Shown here: piece after piece, positions 7,564-15,825 of the stretch | Position numbering within the stretch: position 1 is the stretch's first letter | How the letters are laid out: each line of letters begins with the position of its first letter | Assembly (NCBI GenBank): GCA_024228555.1 | Contig: JAAETI010000486.1 | Coordinates: 84,941-148,940, forward strand | Source: a bacterium | GTDB taxonomy: Bacteria; Actinomycetota; Acidimicrobiia; Spongiisociales; UBA5794 | Direction: 5' to 3' | Length of the DNA stretch: 64,000 nt | Translations under genes and position numbers: made by a program | The notes under the pieces: model-generated | Told to the model about the DNA's origin: nothing | Seen by the model: only the letters and a program-made list of their open reading frames with translations | Databases searched by the model: none

Positions 7564-8761
7564 GGAGACCGTCGTCTTCCAGATCACGGTACACGTCCTC
7601 TGCTCCGTCGCCGAGGAAGACGACGCTGGCCGCTCCTGCGTTGCCAACGGAACCAGGGAGCACGATGTTGGTGAGCTCCGTCGAGTCGAAGAAGTAGGGG
7701 GCCGCCGCCAGAGTCAATACGTCCTCGGTGGAGAGATCGGTCCAGGAGTTGTCGGTGAGGATCCGTATCCACTCGGGCAGAAGATCGATACCGGGGATCT
7801 GGACCATGTCCATCGCCGCCTGCATAATCCGTCCTTGGTTGAGAGAGCGGGTGAAATCACCGCCGGACAGACCCTTGCGGATTCGAGCAAGCTGCAGTGC
7901 CCGCGTCGGTGTCAGGGTTTGCGGCCCGGCGGGGAAGTTGGACCAATTGTTGCCGCTGCGCATGACCGAGGGCAGATCGATCGTCAGTCCGCCGAGTTCC
8001 TCCATGAGCGCAGTGAAGCCTTTGAACCCTGTGACGAAATAGCCTTCGATTTCCAGCTCCGTCAGATTGGTCACCGACTCCAGCATCGCCTCCGGACCTC
8101 GTCCGGCCATGATGTGAGTCAGCTTGTCGAAACCGTCGGGCCCCTCGACCCATGAATCGCGAGGGAAGCCGACGATCGCTCCCGCACCGGCCTTTGGGGA
8201 AACGGTGAGGATGTGGACGCTGTCGGCGCGATAACGCTGCTGGTTTTGACCAACCCTGGCGTCGGAACCAAGAACCAGGACCATGCGGGGGTCCTCTCCC
8301 AGCCACGGGGTGATCTCATCGAGGACGGCACCGACAATGCGCCAACCACCACCGTCATCGACCAGCAAGATGACATCCCGGTCAACACGGGCAACAGCCA
8401 CCTTGTCGCCGTTTTCCAGTTCGGCGGTCGTGGCACCGCCCACCTCGCCGGACTCGATGCGGTCGGCGTTGTCGACATGGGCGAGCAGACCTTCCGGTAC
8501 AGACGGCGGATCGTTGCGGTCATCGGCCAGCCACGAATAGAAGTCGTTGAGCGGTTGGTCCAGGCCATCGGGCAGGTCTAGGTCGAGAACTACCTCGACC
8601 AGCGGTACCTCAGTCGTCGTAGTCGGCGCCATGGTTGTTGTAGTGGTTGTCGTGACCGCGGCAACGGTCGTGGTGGTCTCCGGAGCGGCCTCGGCGCCAC
8701 TACAGGCGGTGGCGACGACGGCGAGCGCAACGAGGAATATGTAGGGAAGGGAAGATCGCAC
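7547..8761 (-). CDS. LytR-CpsA-Psr (LCP) family lipoprotein
   Basis: A 404-residue LCP-family protein; relatives transfer polyprenyl-phosphate-linked glycopolymers to cell-wall peptidoglycan. An N-terminal signal ends in ATAC, a plausible lipobox with Cys20, followed by a Thr-rich linker (TTTTTTTMAPTTTTE). The LCP core has VLVLGSDAR, YRADSVHILTVSP, VGFPRDSW and RIRKGLSGGDFTRSLNQ, supplying the conserved Asp and Arg residues that bind the pyrophosphate lipid. Most LCP proteins are held by a transmembrane helix; a lipid anchor is unusual. An extra ~90-residue domain lies between linker and core. It is convergent with korB. Confidence 0.85.
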   Translation of the reverse strand: MRSSLPYIFLVALAVVATACSGAEAAPETTTTVAAVTTTTTTTMAPTTTTEVPLVEVVLDLDLPDGLDQPLNDFYSWLADDRNDPPSVPEGLLAHVDNADRIESGEVGGATTAELENGDKVAVARVDRDVILLVDDGGGWRIVGAVLDEITPWLGEDPRMVLVLGSDARVGQNQQRYRADSVHILTVSPKAGAGAIVGFPRDSWVEGPDGFDKLTHIMAGRGPEAMLESVTNLTELEIEGYFVTGFKGFTALMEELGGLTIDLPSVMRSGNNWSNFPAGPQTLTPTRALQLARIRKGLSGGDFTRSLNQGRIMQAAMDMVQIPGIDLLPEWIRILTDNSWTDLSTEDVLTLAAAPYFFDSTELTNIVLPGSVGNAGAASVVFLGDGAEDVYRDLEDDGLLTPEE

Positions 8762-8873
8762 GAGGAGCGATACTAGCGATGCGCGGGACCGGTTGAGTCA
8801 CCGCCTGCAGCGGCCCCGATTACTCTCCCTGGGGAGCGGGCCGATCCCGGGGGAAATGACAAGGAGACCTTGA

Positions 8874-9530
8874 GTGCGGGTTGTGATAGCCGGGTGCGGT
8901 CGTGTCGGCAGCGATCTTGCGCTGAGTCTTGCCGACGCCGGGCACGACGTCTCAGTCGTCGACACCAATCCGGAGGCATTCCGCCAACTCGGAAGCGCCT
9001 TCAACGGGACCACCCATGACGGGCCTTCCTACGACATTCAGGTCTTGCGTCAGGCCGGTATCGAGCTGGCCGACGGGTTTGCGGCTGTGACAAACGATGA
9101 CAACGTGAACCTGATGGCGGTCCAGGTTGCCAATCAGGTCTTCGGCGTGCCCAAGACGGTGGCCCGTCTCGATGACCCGCGGCGAACGGATGCCTATCGG
9201 GCGCTTCGCATCAACCATGTCGCCGCCGGCAAGCTCACCTCCCGGGCGATCCGCGATCAGTTGCTCGACGATGAGTACCAGTATCACCTGGCGTTTCTCG
9301 GGAGCGGGGTGGAGATGGTCGAGATGATCCTTGCGGCCGATGCCGACGGGATGACGGTCGCTGATATTGAGATCGAGGGGAAGCTCCGGATCGCCGCGGT
9401 GCGGCGTGGCCTCGAGGTCTATGTTGCCGAACCCGAGCTCGTGCTGGAGGAGGATGACCTGCTCATCGCTGCAGGCCTCGAGGGCATCAGACGCAAAGTC
9501 CGCCGGTACTGCAAAGCGGGGGAGCTGTGA
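8874..9530 (+). CDS. TrkA-family potassium uptake regulatory protein (first copy)
   Basis: A 218-residue RCK protein: an N-terminal NAD-binding Rossmann domain (MRVVIAGCGRVGSDLALSLADAGH, acidic D at the end of strand 2) and a C-terminal TrkA_C domain (~140-218). Such proteins form the cytosolic gating ring of Trk/Ktr potassium channels. The start is GTG with AAGGAGA upstream. A second, diverged copy follows directly, so the ring is probably a hetero-assembly or one copy is regulatory. First gene of a five-gene coupled operon. Confidence 0.88.
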   Translation: MRVVIAGCGRVGSDLALSLADAGHDVSVVDTNPEAFRQLGSAFNGTTHDGPSYDIQVLRQAGIELADGFAAVTNDDNVNLMAVQVANQVFGVPKTVARLDDPRRTDAYRALRINHVAAGKLTSRAIRDQLLDDEYQYHLAFLGSGVEMVEMILAADADGMTVADIEIEGKLRIAAVRRGLEVYVAEPELVLEEDDLLIAAGLEGIRRKVRRYCKAGEL

Positions 9531-10186
9531 GAGTTCTTGTGATCGGTGGCGGCAAGGTGGGCTCCAGTCTCGGCAAGACCCTCAGCGAGGCGGGACATGT
9601 CGTTTCGCTCATAGAGGCCGACCCAACCCGAGCTCAGAATTTGATCGAAGATGTCGACTTCATGGTCTTCCAGGGAGACGGGTCCGACGTGGAGCTGTTG
9701 CAGGCTGCCGACGTGTCTCGAGTCGACTGGGCCGTCGCAGTCACTGGACGAGATGAAGCCAACCTGGTTGCCTGCGAACTGGCGCGAACCTTCGGTGCCA
9801 AGAACGTACTCGCCAGACTCAATAGCCCTCTGAATCGTCCCACCTTCGAAGCCCTCGGAGTACCCGTCGTCGGTGTGACGAGTCTCATGGCCCAGGTGAT
9901 TTCGCGTGAGGTCGAGGTGGTGGATCTCAGTCGGCTTGCTGTTATCGAGGGCGGTCAGATCAGCCTGGTTGAGCGCATCCTCCCCGACGACTACCCGGCG
10001 ACGATGGTCACCCAACTCAAGCTGCCGCGACCGTCGTTGCTCATCACGCAGATACGCGACGGGCGGGCTTCGGTTCCCGGTCCTAACACGGTTCTAGAGG
10101 CAGGCGACAGAATCCTGGCCGTTGTCCCGATTGAGGCCGAGAAGGAATTCTCAGAGGCGTTCGACAACTACGAGGCAAGGAAGTGA
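9527..10186 (+). CDS. trkA: TrkA-family potassium uptake regulatory protein (second copy)
   Basis: A 219-residue RCK protein with GGGKVGSSLGKTLSEAGH as nucleotide-binding loop and a C-terminal TrkA_C domain ending in AGDRILAVVP. It is clearly diverged from the preceding copy. It starts with GTG in a GTGA overlap with the first copy and ends in a GTGA overlap with a small membrane-peptide gene, so the subunits should be made in step. Tandem trkA genes next to trkH are common in actinomycetes. Confidence 0.88.
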   Translation: MRVLVIGGGKVGSSLGKTLSEAGHVVSLIEADPTRAQNLIEDVDFMVFQGDGSDVELLQAADVSRVDWAVAVTGRDEANLVACELARTFGAKNVLARLNSPLNRPTFEALGVPVVGVTSLMAQVISREVEVVDLSRLAVIEGGQISLVERILPDDYPATMVTQLKLPRPSLLITQIRDGRASVPGPNTVLEAGDRILAVVPIEAEKEFSEAFDNYEARK

Positions 10187-10329
10187 CAACGCCTCCGCGT
10201 CGCGAGAAGACCAGCTGGGTCGATGATGCTCTTGGCGGGCTCACCTCTATCGCACTGGAGGCCCTGGTCGTGCTGTGTCTTGCCGCGGTTGCGCTAGCCG
10301 TGGCTTGGATCGCCGTGACGGTGATGTAG
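10183..10329 (+). CDS. 48-aa single-span membrane peptide in Trk operon
   Basis: A short gene starting with GTG in a GTGA overlap with the second trkA and ending one base before the TTG start of trkH. The peptide has a polar head (TTPPRREKTSWVDDALGGL) and then one long hydrophobic helix (LVVLCLAAVALAVAWIAVTV), so it should be a type-I or type-II single-pass membrane protein. Its position between channel regulator and channel, and the tight coupling on both sides, make it a candidate accessory subunit, by analogy with KdpF in the Kdp system. No homologue is known to me. Confidence 0.6.
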   Translation: MTTPPRREKTSWVDDALGGLTSIALEALVVLCLAAVALAVAWIAVTVM

Positions 10330-10330
10330 C

Positions 10331-11827
10331 TTGCTCATCAAGCCGACAGCAGAAGACTTCCGTGTTGTCGGATTCAATCTCGGTCGTATCTCAACGCTTG
10401 TTGGCGCAGCCGGTCTCGTGCCGTTGCTGTGGGCCGTCGTCCTCAGAGAGTGGGCGCCTGCGTTCTCTTTTGTCCTGATGATCGGCGTGTTTGCGCTGAT
10501 GGGTGAACTGGGGGGAATGATCAACGTCGCCCACCGCCGTCTGGATTGGTCGCACGGAATGGTGGTTGTCGCGCTTGCGTGGCTTCTTGTCCCGGCCTTT
10601 GCCTCTATCCCGCTGGCGTTGTCCGGTCACTACGCCTCTGTTCTCGACGCTGGCTTCGATGCCATGTCCGGTTTGTCGACTACCGGCTTGGCGCTCGTCC
10701 AGGACCTCGATCACCTGGCATCCTCACTCAACTTCTGGCGTCACCTACTCCACTTCATTGGCGGGCAGGGAATCATCATTGCGGCGCTCTCTATCTTCGC
10801 CGGAGGCGGTGTAGTGACCTTGTACCTGGGAGAAGCCCGCGACGAACGCATACTTCCCTCGGTGCGATCCACGGCCCGTTTCATCTGGGCGGCTGCCCTA
10901 ATGCACCTTGCTGTCGGCATAATCGTTCTCACTCTTGTGGCTTGGCAGGTGCTGGGTTTCGGGTTCATGCGTTCGCTCTTCCACGGTCTGATGGTGTTCT
11001 TCGCCGCGTTCGACACCGGAGGGTTTGCGGCTCAATCAACCAACCTTGGCTACTACCACTCGACCATCTTTGAGTTCGTAGCCGCGGTGCTGATGGTGGC
11101 AGGAACGATGTCGTTCGGTGTTCACTATGCGCTGTGGAAACGTCGCTACCGCTCGGTGATGCGCAATCTCGAGACGCGAACAATGCTTGTCACGTTCGGG
11201 TTGACGCTGACCATCACCATCGTTGGTCTCGCCGCCACTGGTGCCTTTACCGAATCGCTCGGCTTGGCCCGCTACGGGTTCTTCCAACTGTTGTCCGCCC
11301 ACACGGGCACCGGGTTCGCCACGGTTTCGGTCCAAGAGTTGGCCGGATGGTCGGGTCTTGCGTTTGCCGGGATGGCTATTGCGATGGCTCTCGGCGGTAT
11401 GGGGTCGTCGACCGCGGGTGGCGTCAAGTCGTTGCGAGTGGGCATCACCGTGCGGTCCGTCGTGACCCAGATAAAGCAGGTTCTGGTCCCCGAGGGGGCC
11501 TTGGTGTCGCGCTCGTACCACCAGAACGGGCGGGTGCGGCTGACGCCGGAGCTGGCCCAGGCAGCCATGACGGTGTCGCTGCTCTATGTCGCTCTCTATC
11601 TCGCCGGTATCGGAATGGGTCTCGTGTACGGGTACGGCCTCGGCGAAGCGGCATTCGAGTCGATCTCAGCCGGGGCCAACGTTGGCCTGTCCGTTGGGAT
11701 AACTGACCCGACGATGCCGCTGCTGCTGAAGCTCACCTACATGGGCCAGATGTGGTTGGGGCGTCTCGAGTTTGTTGCGGTGTTCGCCCTATTCGGGTTC
11801 TTGTACTCAACCTGGAGGGGCAAGTGA
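10331..11827 (+). CDS. trkH: TrkH-family potassium uptake membrane protein
   Basis: A 498-residue potassium translocating subunit with about ten or more membrane helices and four selectivity-filter-like repeats: DAMSGLSTTGLAL, FDTGGFAAQ, SAHTGTGFATVS and SAGANVGLSVG. These give one Gly-bearing filter loop per repeat, as in TrkH/KtrB. It starts at TTG directly after the small membrane peptide; no strong ribosome site is seen, which fits coupling by termination-reinitiation. It works with the two upstream TrkA proteins at the inner membrane. Confidence 0.9.
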   Translation: MLIKPTAEDFRVVGFNLGRISTLVGAAGLVPLLWAVVLREWAPAFSFVLMIGVFALMGELGGMINVAHRRLDWSHGMVVVALAWLLVPAFASIPLALSGHYASVLDAGFDAMSGLSTTGLALVQDLDHLASSLNFWRHLLHFIGGQGIIIAALSIFAGGGVVTLYLGEARDERILPSVRSTARFIWAAALMHLAVGIIVLTLVAWQVLGFGFMRSLFHGLMVFFAAFDTGGFAAQSTNLGYYHSTIFEFVAAVLMVAGTMSFGVHYALWKRRYRSVMRNLETRTMLVTFGLTLTITIVGLAATGAFTESLGLARYGFFQLLSAHTGTGFATVSVQELAGWSGLAFAGMAIAMALGGMGSSTAGGVKSLRVGITVRSVVTQIKQVLVPEGALVSRSYHQNGRVRLTPELAQAAMTVSLLYVALYLAGIGMGLVYGYGLGEAAFESISAGANVGLSVGITDPTMPLLLKLTYMGQMWLGRLEFVAVFALFGFLYSTWRGK

Positions 11828-12351
11828 GACGTTTCGCTGCACTGGTCCTGTTGCTGAGTCTTGTGGGTGTCCCCGCGGCTTCTGGCCAAGAGTCGGTTGA
11901 CGTAGCCGACTTGCTCGAGGCGCCGATCGACTACATCGGCGAGGTCTCCGTCGTCGGGGAACTCATCGGCGACTACGGCTTCCGCAGCGATGACTCGATG
12001 TGGACCCAGCTCAACGACGACTCGTATGCGTTCGACCCGGTCCTCGATGATGGCGCTCTCACCGGCGGCAATATCGGGGTTGCGGTGCGGATTCCCGCGG
12101 AGCTCGCAGCAAGCCTCGATCCTCCCGGTGGCTACCGCGTTCGGGGCCCAGTGGTCGAGGCAACCGGTGTCTGGAAGTACCACGACCCAGACCGGGGCGG
12201 CGAAACCTACATCGACGTCGTAGGGCTGACCGTCGTCGAGTCGGGACGGGGTCTGACCGAACACCCGACCTGGTTGGTAGGCGCGTTCGGGTTCGTCCTG
12301 ATAGCGTACGCAATCTTCATGAGGCTACGGAGTGGGCCTCGGCGCGGGTGA
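11824..12351 (+). CDS. Exported OB-fold-like membrane protein of the Trk operon
   Basis: A 175-residue protein starting with GTG in a GTGA overlap with trkH. A signal peptide (MRRFAALVLLLSLVGVPAASG) precedes a β-rich domain that opens with VDVADLLEAPIDYIGEVSVVGE and has YRVRGPVVEATGVWKY and TYIDVVGLTVVE. This layout suggests an OB fold. A C-terminal membrane helix (WLVGAFGFVLIAYAIFM) and a basic tail would leave the domain outside the membrane. Function is unknown; coupling to trkH suggests a partner of the transporter. Confidence 0.6.
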   Translation: MRRFAALVLLLSLVGVPAASGQESVDVADLLEAPIDYIGEVSVVGELIGDYGFRSDDSMWTQLNDDSYAFDPVLDDGALTGGNIGVAVRIPAELAASLDPPGGYRVRGPVVEATGVWKYHDPDRGGETYIDVVGLTVVESGRGLTEHPTWLVGAFGFVLIAYAIFMRLRSGPRRG

Positions 12352-12429
12352 ACTGTATGTCGTCTGATTAGCGGCACAACGCCCCGCAGCTAAAATCGCC
12401 AGGAACCGATTTCGAGTGGGAGTAACTCT

Positions 12430-14499
12430 GTGGAGATTTGGCTATACCTTGCCATGGGTTCTGCGCTGGCTGCGCTTGTCTTGGCTCTGACGTTTGCGCG
12501 TCAGGTAAACAGCGCCAGCCCCGGCAACGACCTCATGCAGGAGTTGATGGGCGCCATCCGTGAAGGCGCGATGGCGTTTATTCGGCGTGAATACACGGCC
12601 GTTACCGGCTTTGTTGTAATCATGGCTCTGCTTATCTTTGCCCTCCTCGACTGGGGGCGCCCCTGGGGTGCTGTCGCCTACGTTTTTGGTGCGGTCCTCT
12701 CGGCACTCGCCGGGTTCATCGGTATGCGAATTGCCACAGCGGCCAACGCTCGAACCGCTGAAGCCGCCCGCATCGGCGGCATCGACGCCGCTCTTCCGCT
12801 TGCGTTCCGCGGCGGCGGGGTCATGGGTTTCACTGTTGCCGGCCTTGGGCTTCTTGGCCTTAGTCTTGGCTACTGGTTCTTCGAGATCATGCTCGAGGAC
12901 CCCCAATCGTTCGAGATCATCACGGCCATTGGCCTTGGTGGCTCGACCATTGCACTGTTCTCCCGTGTTGGCGGTGGTATCTATACCAAGGCAGCTGATG
13001 TCGGTGCAGACCTGGTCGGCAAGGTTGAAGCAGGCATCCCCGAGGATGACCCCCGCAACCCGGCAACTATCGCAGACAACGTTGGCGACAATGTCGGCGA
13101 TGTCGCCGGTATGGGTGCGGATCTATTCGAGAGCTATGTCGGCTCCATGATCGCCCCGATCGCATTCGCCGCGTTTGCCTTCGCCGGTGAGGCGTTCCAG
13201 CCAGAAGCGTTCTTCTACCCGCTGATGATCGCCACTATCGGTACTGTTTCCTCGATTATCGGCTCATTCTTCGTCAAGCCGGGTAAGGGCAGCCTGGCTG
13301 CCGCCCTGCACCGTGGAACCTATGTGGCGATGGGTCTCACCGTCGCGGGGGTGGCGGTCATCACGCCAACGTTCTTCAGCGATGACGCTGGTGTCGACAA
13401 CACCTGGGGCCTGGTGATCTCGGTGGTCGTCGGCCTTGCAGTCGGCTGGCTGATCGGTCAGATCTCTGAATGGTTCACCAGCGACCACCACAAGATCGTC
13501 AAAGAGATCGCTCGCCAATCACAGACCGGACCGGCGACTGTTGCCCTTGAAGGTATTGCGGAGGGAATGCGCTCCGCCGCTTTCTCCGTCATCGTTATTG
13601 CGTTTGGCATGCTTGGCGCCTACTGGGGCGGCGAAATGGCCTTCGATGTCGAACTTGCCGGGATCTACGGAATCGCCATTGCAGCCATTGGTGTTCTTTC
13701 GACACTTGGCATGACCGTTTCCGTTGACGCATACGGACCAATCGCTGACAACGCAGGTGGAATCGCTGAAATGGCGCATCTACCCCCCGAGGTCAGGGAG
13801 ACCACCGATGCCCTCGACTCGCTCGGCAACACCACCGCGGCCGTTGCCAAGGGCTTTGCCATCGCTTCAGCGGCTGTCACGGCTCTAGCGTTGTTCTTCA
13901 CCTTCCGCCAAGCGGTCATCACCGCAGGTGGAGAGCTCGATACCCTGAACATCTTGGAGATCGAAGTAATCGTCGGTCTCTTCCTTGGTGGAATGTTCCC
14001 GTTCCTGTTTGCCTCGATGACTATCAAAGCTGTTGGCCGCGCCGCCAACCAGATGATCGAAGAGGTAAGACGCCAGTTCCGTGAGATTCCTGGCTTGCGT
14101 GAGGGCAAGGAAGGTGTCAAGCCTGAGTACGCCAAGTGTGTCGACATCTCGACGACATCGGCGCTACGAGAGATGATCATCCCCGGTGCGATGGCTGTTG
14201 CCCTCCCGCTGGTGGTCGGCTTCATCAGCGTCAAGGCGCTTGGTGGGTTGCTGGCAGGTGCGCTCGTGACCGGCTTCCTGCTTGCCATCTTCATGGCCAA
14301 CGCCGGTGGGGCGTGGGACAACGCCAAGAAGTTCATCGAGGCCGGTGCATATGGCGGCAAGGGCTCTGATTCCCACAAGGCTGCGGTCGTCGGTGACACG
14401 ATCGGTGACCCGTTTAAGGACACCTCCGGTCCTGCGATGAACATCGTTATCAAGGTTATGACGATTGTCAGCCTGATCTTCGCTTCGGCGTTCGTCTAA
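12430..14499 (+). CDS. hppA: Membrane-bound proton/sodium-pumping pyrophosphatase
   Basis: A 689-residue membrane pyrophosphatase that couples PPi hydrolysis to ion pumping. The catalytic loops are present: DVGADLVGKVEAGIPEDDPR, NVGDNVGDVAGMGADLFESY, and the C-terminal GDTIGDPFKDTSGPAMN. At the K+-dependence position the sequence is GNTTAA (Ala rather than Lys), the signature of the potassium-dependent subclass. Whether H+ or Na+ is pumped is not settled here. Start is GTG, following GTGGGAGTAA. It lies just downstream of the K+ uptake operon and is followed by a strong hairpin. Confidence 0.95.
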   Translation: MEIWLYLAMGSALAALVLALTFARQVNSASPGNDLMQELMGAIREGAMAFIRREYTAVTGFVVIMALLIFALLDWGRPWGAVAYVFGAVLSALAGFIGMRIATAANARTAEAARIGGIDAALPLAFRGGGVMGFTVAGLGLLGLSLGYWFFEIMLEDPQSFEIITAIGLGGSTIALFSRVGGGIYTKAADVGADLVGKVEAGIPEDDPRNPATIADNVGDNVGDVAGMGADLFESYVGSMIAPIAFAAFAFAGEAFQPEAFFYPLMIATIGTVSSIIGSFFVKPGKGSLAAALHRGTYVAMGLTVAGVAVITPTFFSDDAGVDNTWGLVISVVVGLAVGWLIGQISEWFTSDHHKIVKEIARQSQTGPATVALEGIAEGMRSAAFSVIVIAFGMLGAYWGGEMAFDVELAGIYGIAIAAIGVLSTLGMTVSVDAYGPIADNAGGIAEMAHLPPEVRETTDALDSLGNTTAAVAKGFAIASAAVTALALFFTFRQAVITAGGELDTLNILEIEVIVGLFLGGMFPFLFASMTIKAVGRAANQMIEEVRRQFREIPGLREGKEGVKPEYAKCVDISTTSALREMIIPGAMAVALPLVVGFISVKALGGLLAGALVTGFLLAIFMANAGGAWDNAKKFIEAGAYGGKGSDSHKAAVVGDTIGDPFKDTSGPAMNIVIKVMTIVSLIFASAFV

Positions 14500-14502
14500 G
14501 AA

Positions 14503-14685
14503 TCAAACCTGGTCTGAGGAGGAAGACAGCCCCCGGCTTTGCCGGGGGCTGTCTGCGAGGAATGTTTCGGCGGCTCCGTCACGTGCAGAGACGGCGTCCG
14601 TGCGACGCAGGAAGCAGGCAAGAATCTGGCGTTGATTGGCCAGATAGATCTCACGAAATCGTTGATCCGCCCGATTGTCTTGCAT
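14503..14685 (-). pseudogene. Truncated ECF sigma-factor remnant (region 2 start only)
   Basis: The reading frame starts at ATG with GGGAAGG upstream. It encodes FREIYLANQRQILACFLRRT and then a GAAETFLA segment, which strongly resembles the beginning of sigma-70 region 2 in ECF sigma factors (…Y..h...v..y..RR......A.......F..A). The match stops exactly where the hppA hairpin begins, and regions 2.2-4 are absent. This looks like an ECF gene truncated by a deletion whose end abuts the terminator. A functional 60-aa peptide is unlikely. Confidence 0.5.
14525..14553. terminator. Strong stem-loop terminator after hppA
   Basis: A perfect 13-bp GC-rich stem (GACAGCCCCCGGC / GCCGGGGGCTGTC) with a TTT loop, 25 bases past the hppA stop. 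No long U-run follows, but the symmetry would suit termination from either strand. Confidence 0.8.
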
Positions 14686-14766
14686 CGCCTTCCCCTGTGA
14701 CTCCTCAGAGGAGTTGTGTCCACTTGTCAGCCTATGTCAGGCGGCTGTTGCGGAACAGATCGCACT

Positions 14767-15570
14767 TCAGTGAGGGGTGCGGCCAACACCAAGCAGGTGG
14801 GGGCTGGCGCCGAGGATGCTGGGCTCATCCTCCAGGCGCTCGAGAAGCTCCAACAGCGCATCCTGCTTCTCTTCATCGACCATGCGTTCGTCGAGGTCAG
14901 CCGCCGACCACGCAATCCCTTCAACCGGGAGAACCTCGACGTCAACCAATCCGGCGCCTGTCATATCGGCAAAGAGGTCTTCCGGTCTGTGAAAGTATGA
15001 AGTGGTGAAGTATTGGGGATCGCCGGTCGGATTATTGTGCTTGCCGTGCTCCAAGTCATCAATGACTATCTCGGCGAACTCCGGATCGTCCCAGAAGCCG
15101 GCAGCGAGCCCGTCGATTGCCGGTGCGTAACGGGATATGGCAGCGGCGAAAACCGGCGCACCTGGCTTGGCCACTCGCACAGCCTCCTGGAGTGCGGTGA
15201 GTCGGTGCTTCCTTTTCTGCAAGTGATAGAGGGGGCCCAGCATCAGCACCGTGTCGTAGCGCTGGTTGGTTGCAGGAAGCTTGCGGGCGTCGCCAAGATG
15301 CGATGTGATTCCACGCTGGGTCGCTTGGTCGACATGTCTCTGCACGATGTCGATCAGCTCGACCTCGTATCCAGCCGCGGTTAGCCAATAGGCGTATACC
15401 CCGGGGCCACCGCCCACATCGAGAACACGCCCTGGGGGTTGCGGAAGGTAACGCTTGACCAGAATCTGCGTGCGGAGGAGCTCCAGCTGGCCAAGTCCGT
15501 CCCTAGAGAGCCGAGTGTCTTCGTCGTAACGGTTCTCATAGTGGGCGATGATGTCTTTGTGAGATTTCAC
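14767..15570 (-). CDS. SAM-dependent class I methyltransferase
   Basis: A 267-residue methyltransferase (267 with the GTG start used here; an ATG 16 codons upstream is possible). Motif I is RVLDVGGGPGVYAYWL, followed by an acidic residue after strand 2 (ELIDIV) and a motif IV-like TVLMLGPLYHL. The pattern is that of small-molecule or unassigned Methyltransf_11/25 enzymes; the substrate is unknown. The GTG sits immediately after AGGAGG, too close for an ideal ribosome site, so the start is uncertain. Transcribed together with the small membrane protein upstream. Confidence 0.8.
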   Translation of the reverse strand: MKSHKDIIAHYENRYDEDTRLSRDGLGQLELLRTQILVKRYLPQPPGRVLDVGGGPGVYAYWLTAAGYEVELIDIVQRHVDQATQRGITSHLGDARKLPATNQRYDTVLMLGPLYHLQKRKHRLTALQEAVRVAKPGAPVFAAAISRYAPAIDGLAAGFWDDPEFAEIVIDDLEHGKHNNPTGDPQYFTTSYFHRPEDLFADMTGAGLVDVEVLPVEGIAWSAADLDERMVDEEKQDALLELLERLEDEPSILGASPHLLGVGRTPH

Positions 15571-15574
15571 CCTC

Positions 15575-15787
15575 CTAATCCTTGCGCATGTCGGGGTCGT
15601 TGGCGATTCGCTCCTCATCGGCCTTGCGGCGCTCCCAGTACTCAGCGGCCGCCTTCTTCCTCGCCGACTTCATCAGGAAGTAGAGCCCGAGGATCACAAG
15701 CCCGATCACCGCCCACAGCACCCGCGCCGAGGTTTCCTCGGGCAGGATCGAATCGGAATCCACAAAGGCGATCAAGATCATCAACAT
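15575..15787 (-). CDS. Small single-span membrane protein
   Basis: A 70-residue protein: a short N-terminal part (MLMILIAFVDSDSILPEET), one membrane helix (VLWAVIGLVILGLYFLM), then a very basic and acidic helical tail (KSARKKAAAEYWERRKADEE). It probably sits in the cytoplasmic membrane with the charged tail inside. It lies just before the methyltransferase on the same strand and is divergent from the phosphatase gene. No family recognised. Confidence 0.65.
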   Translation of the reverse strand: MLMILIAFVDSDSILPEETSARVLWAVIGLVILGLYFLMKSARKKAAAEYWERRKADEERIANDPDMRKD

Positions 15788-15825
15788 GAGGCCTAGCCTA
15801 CGCCTTCCTCGATGCGGAGCTCCTG

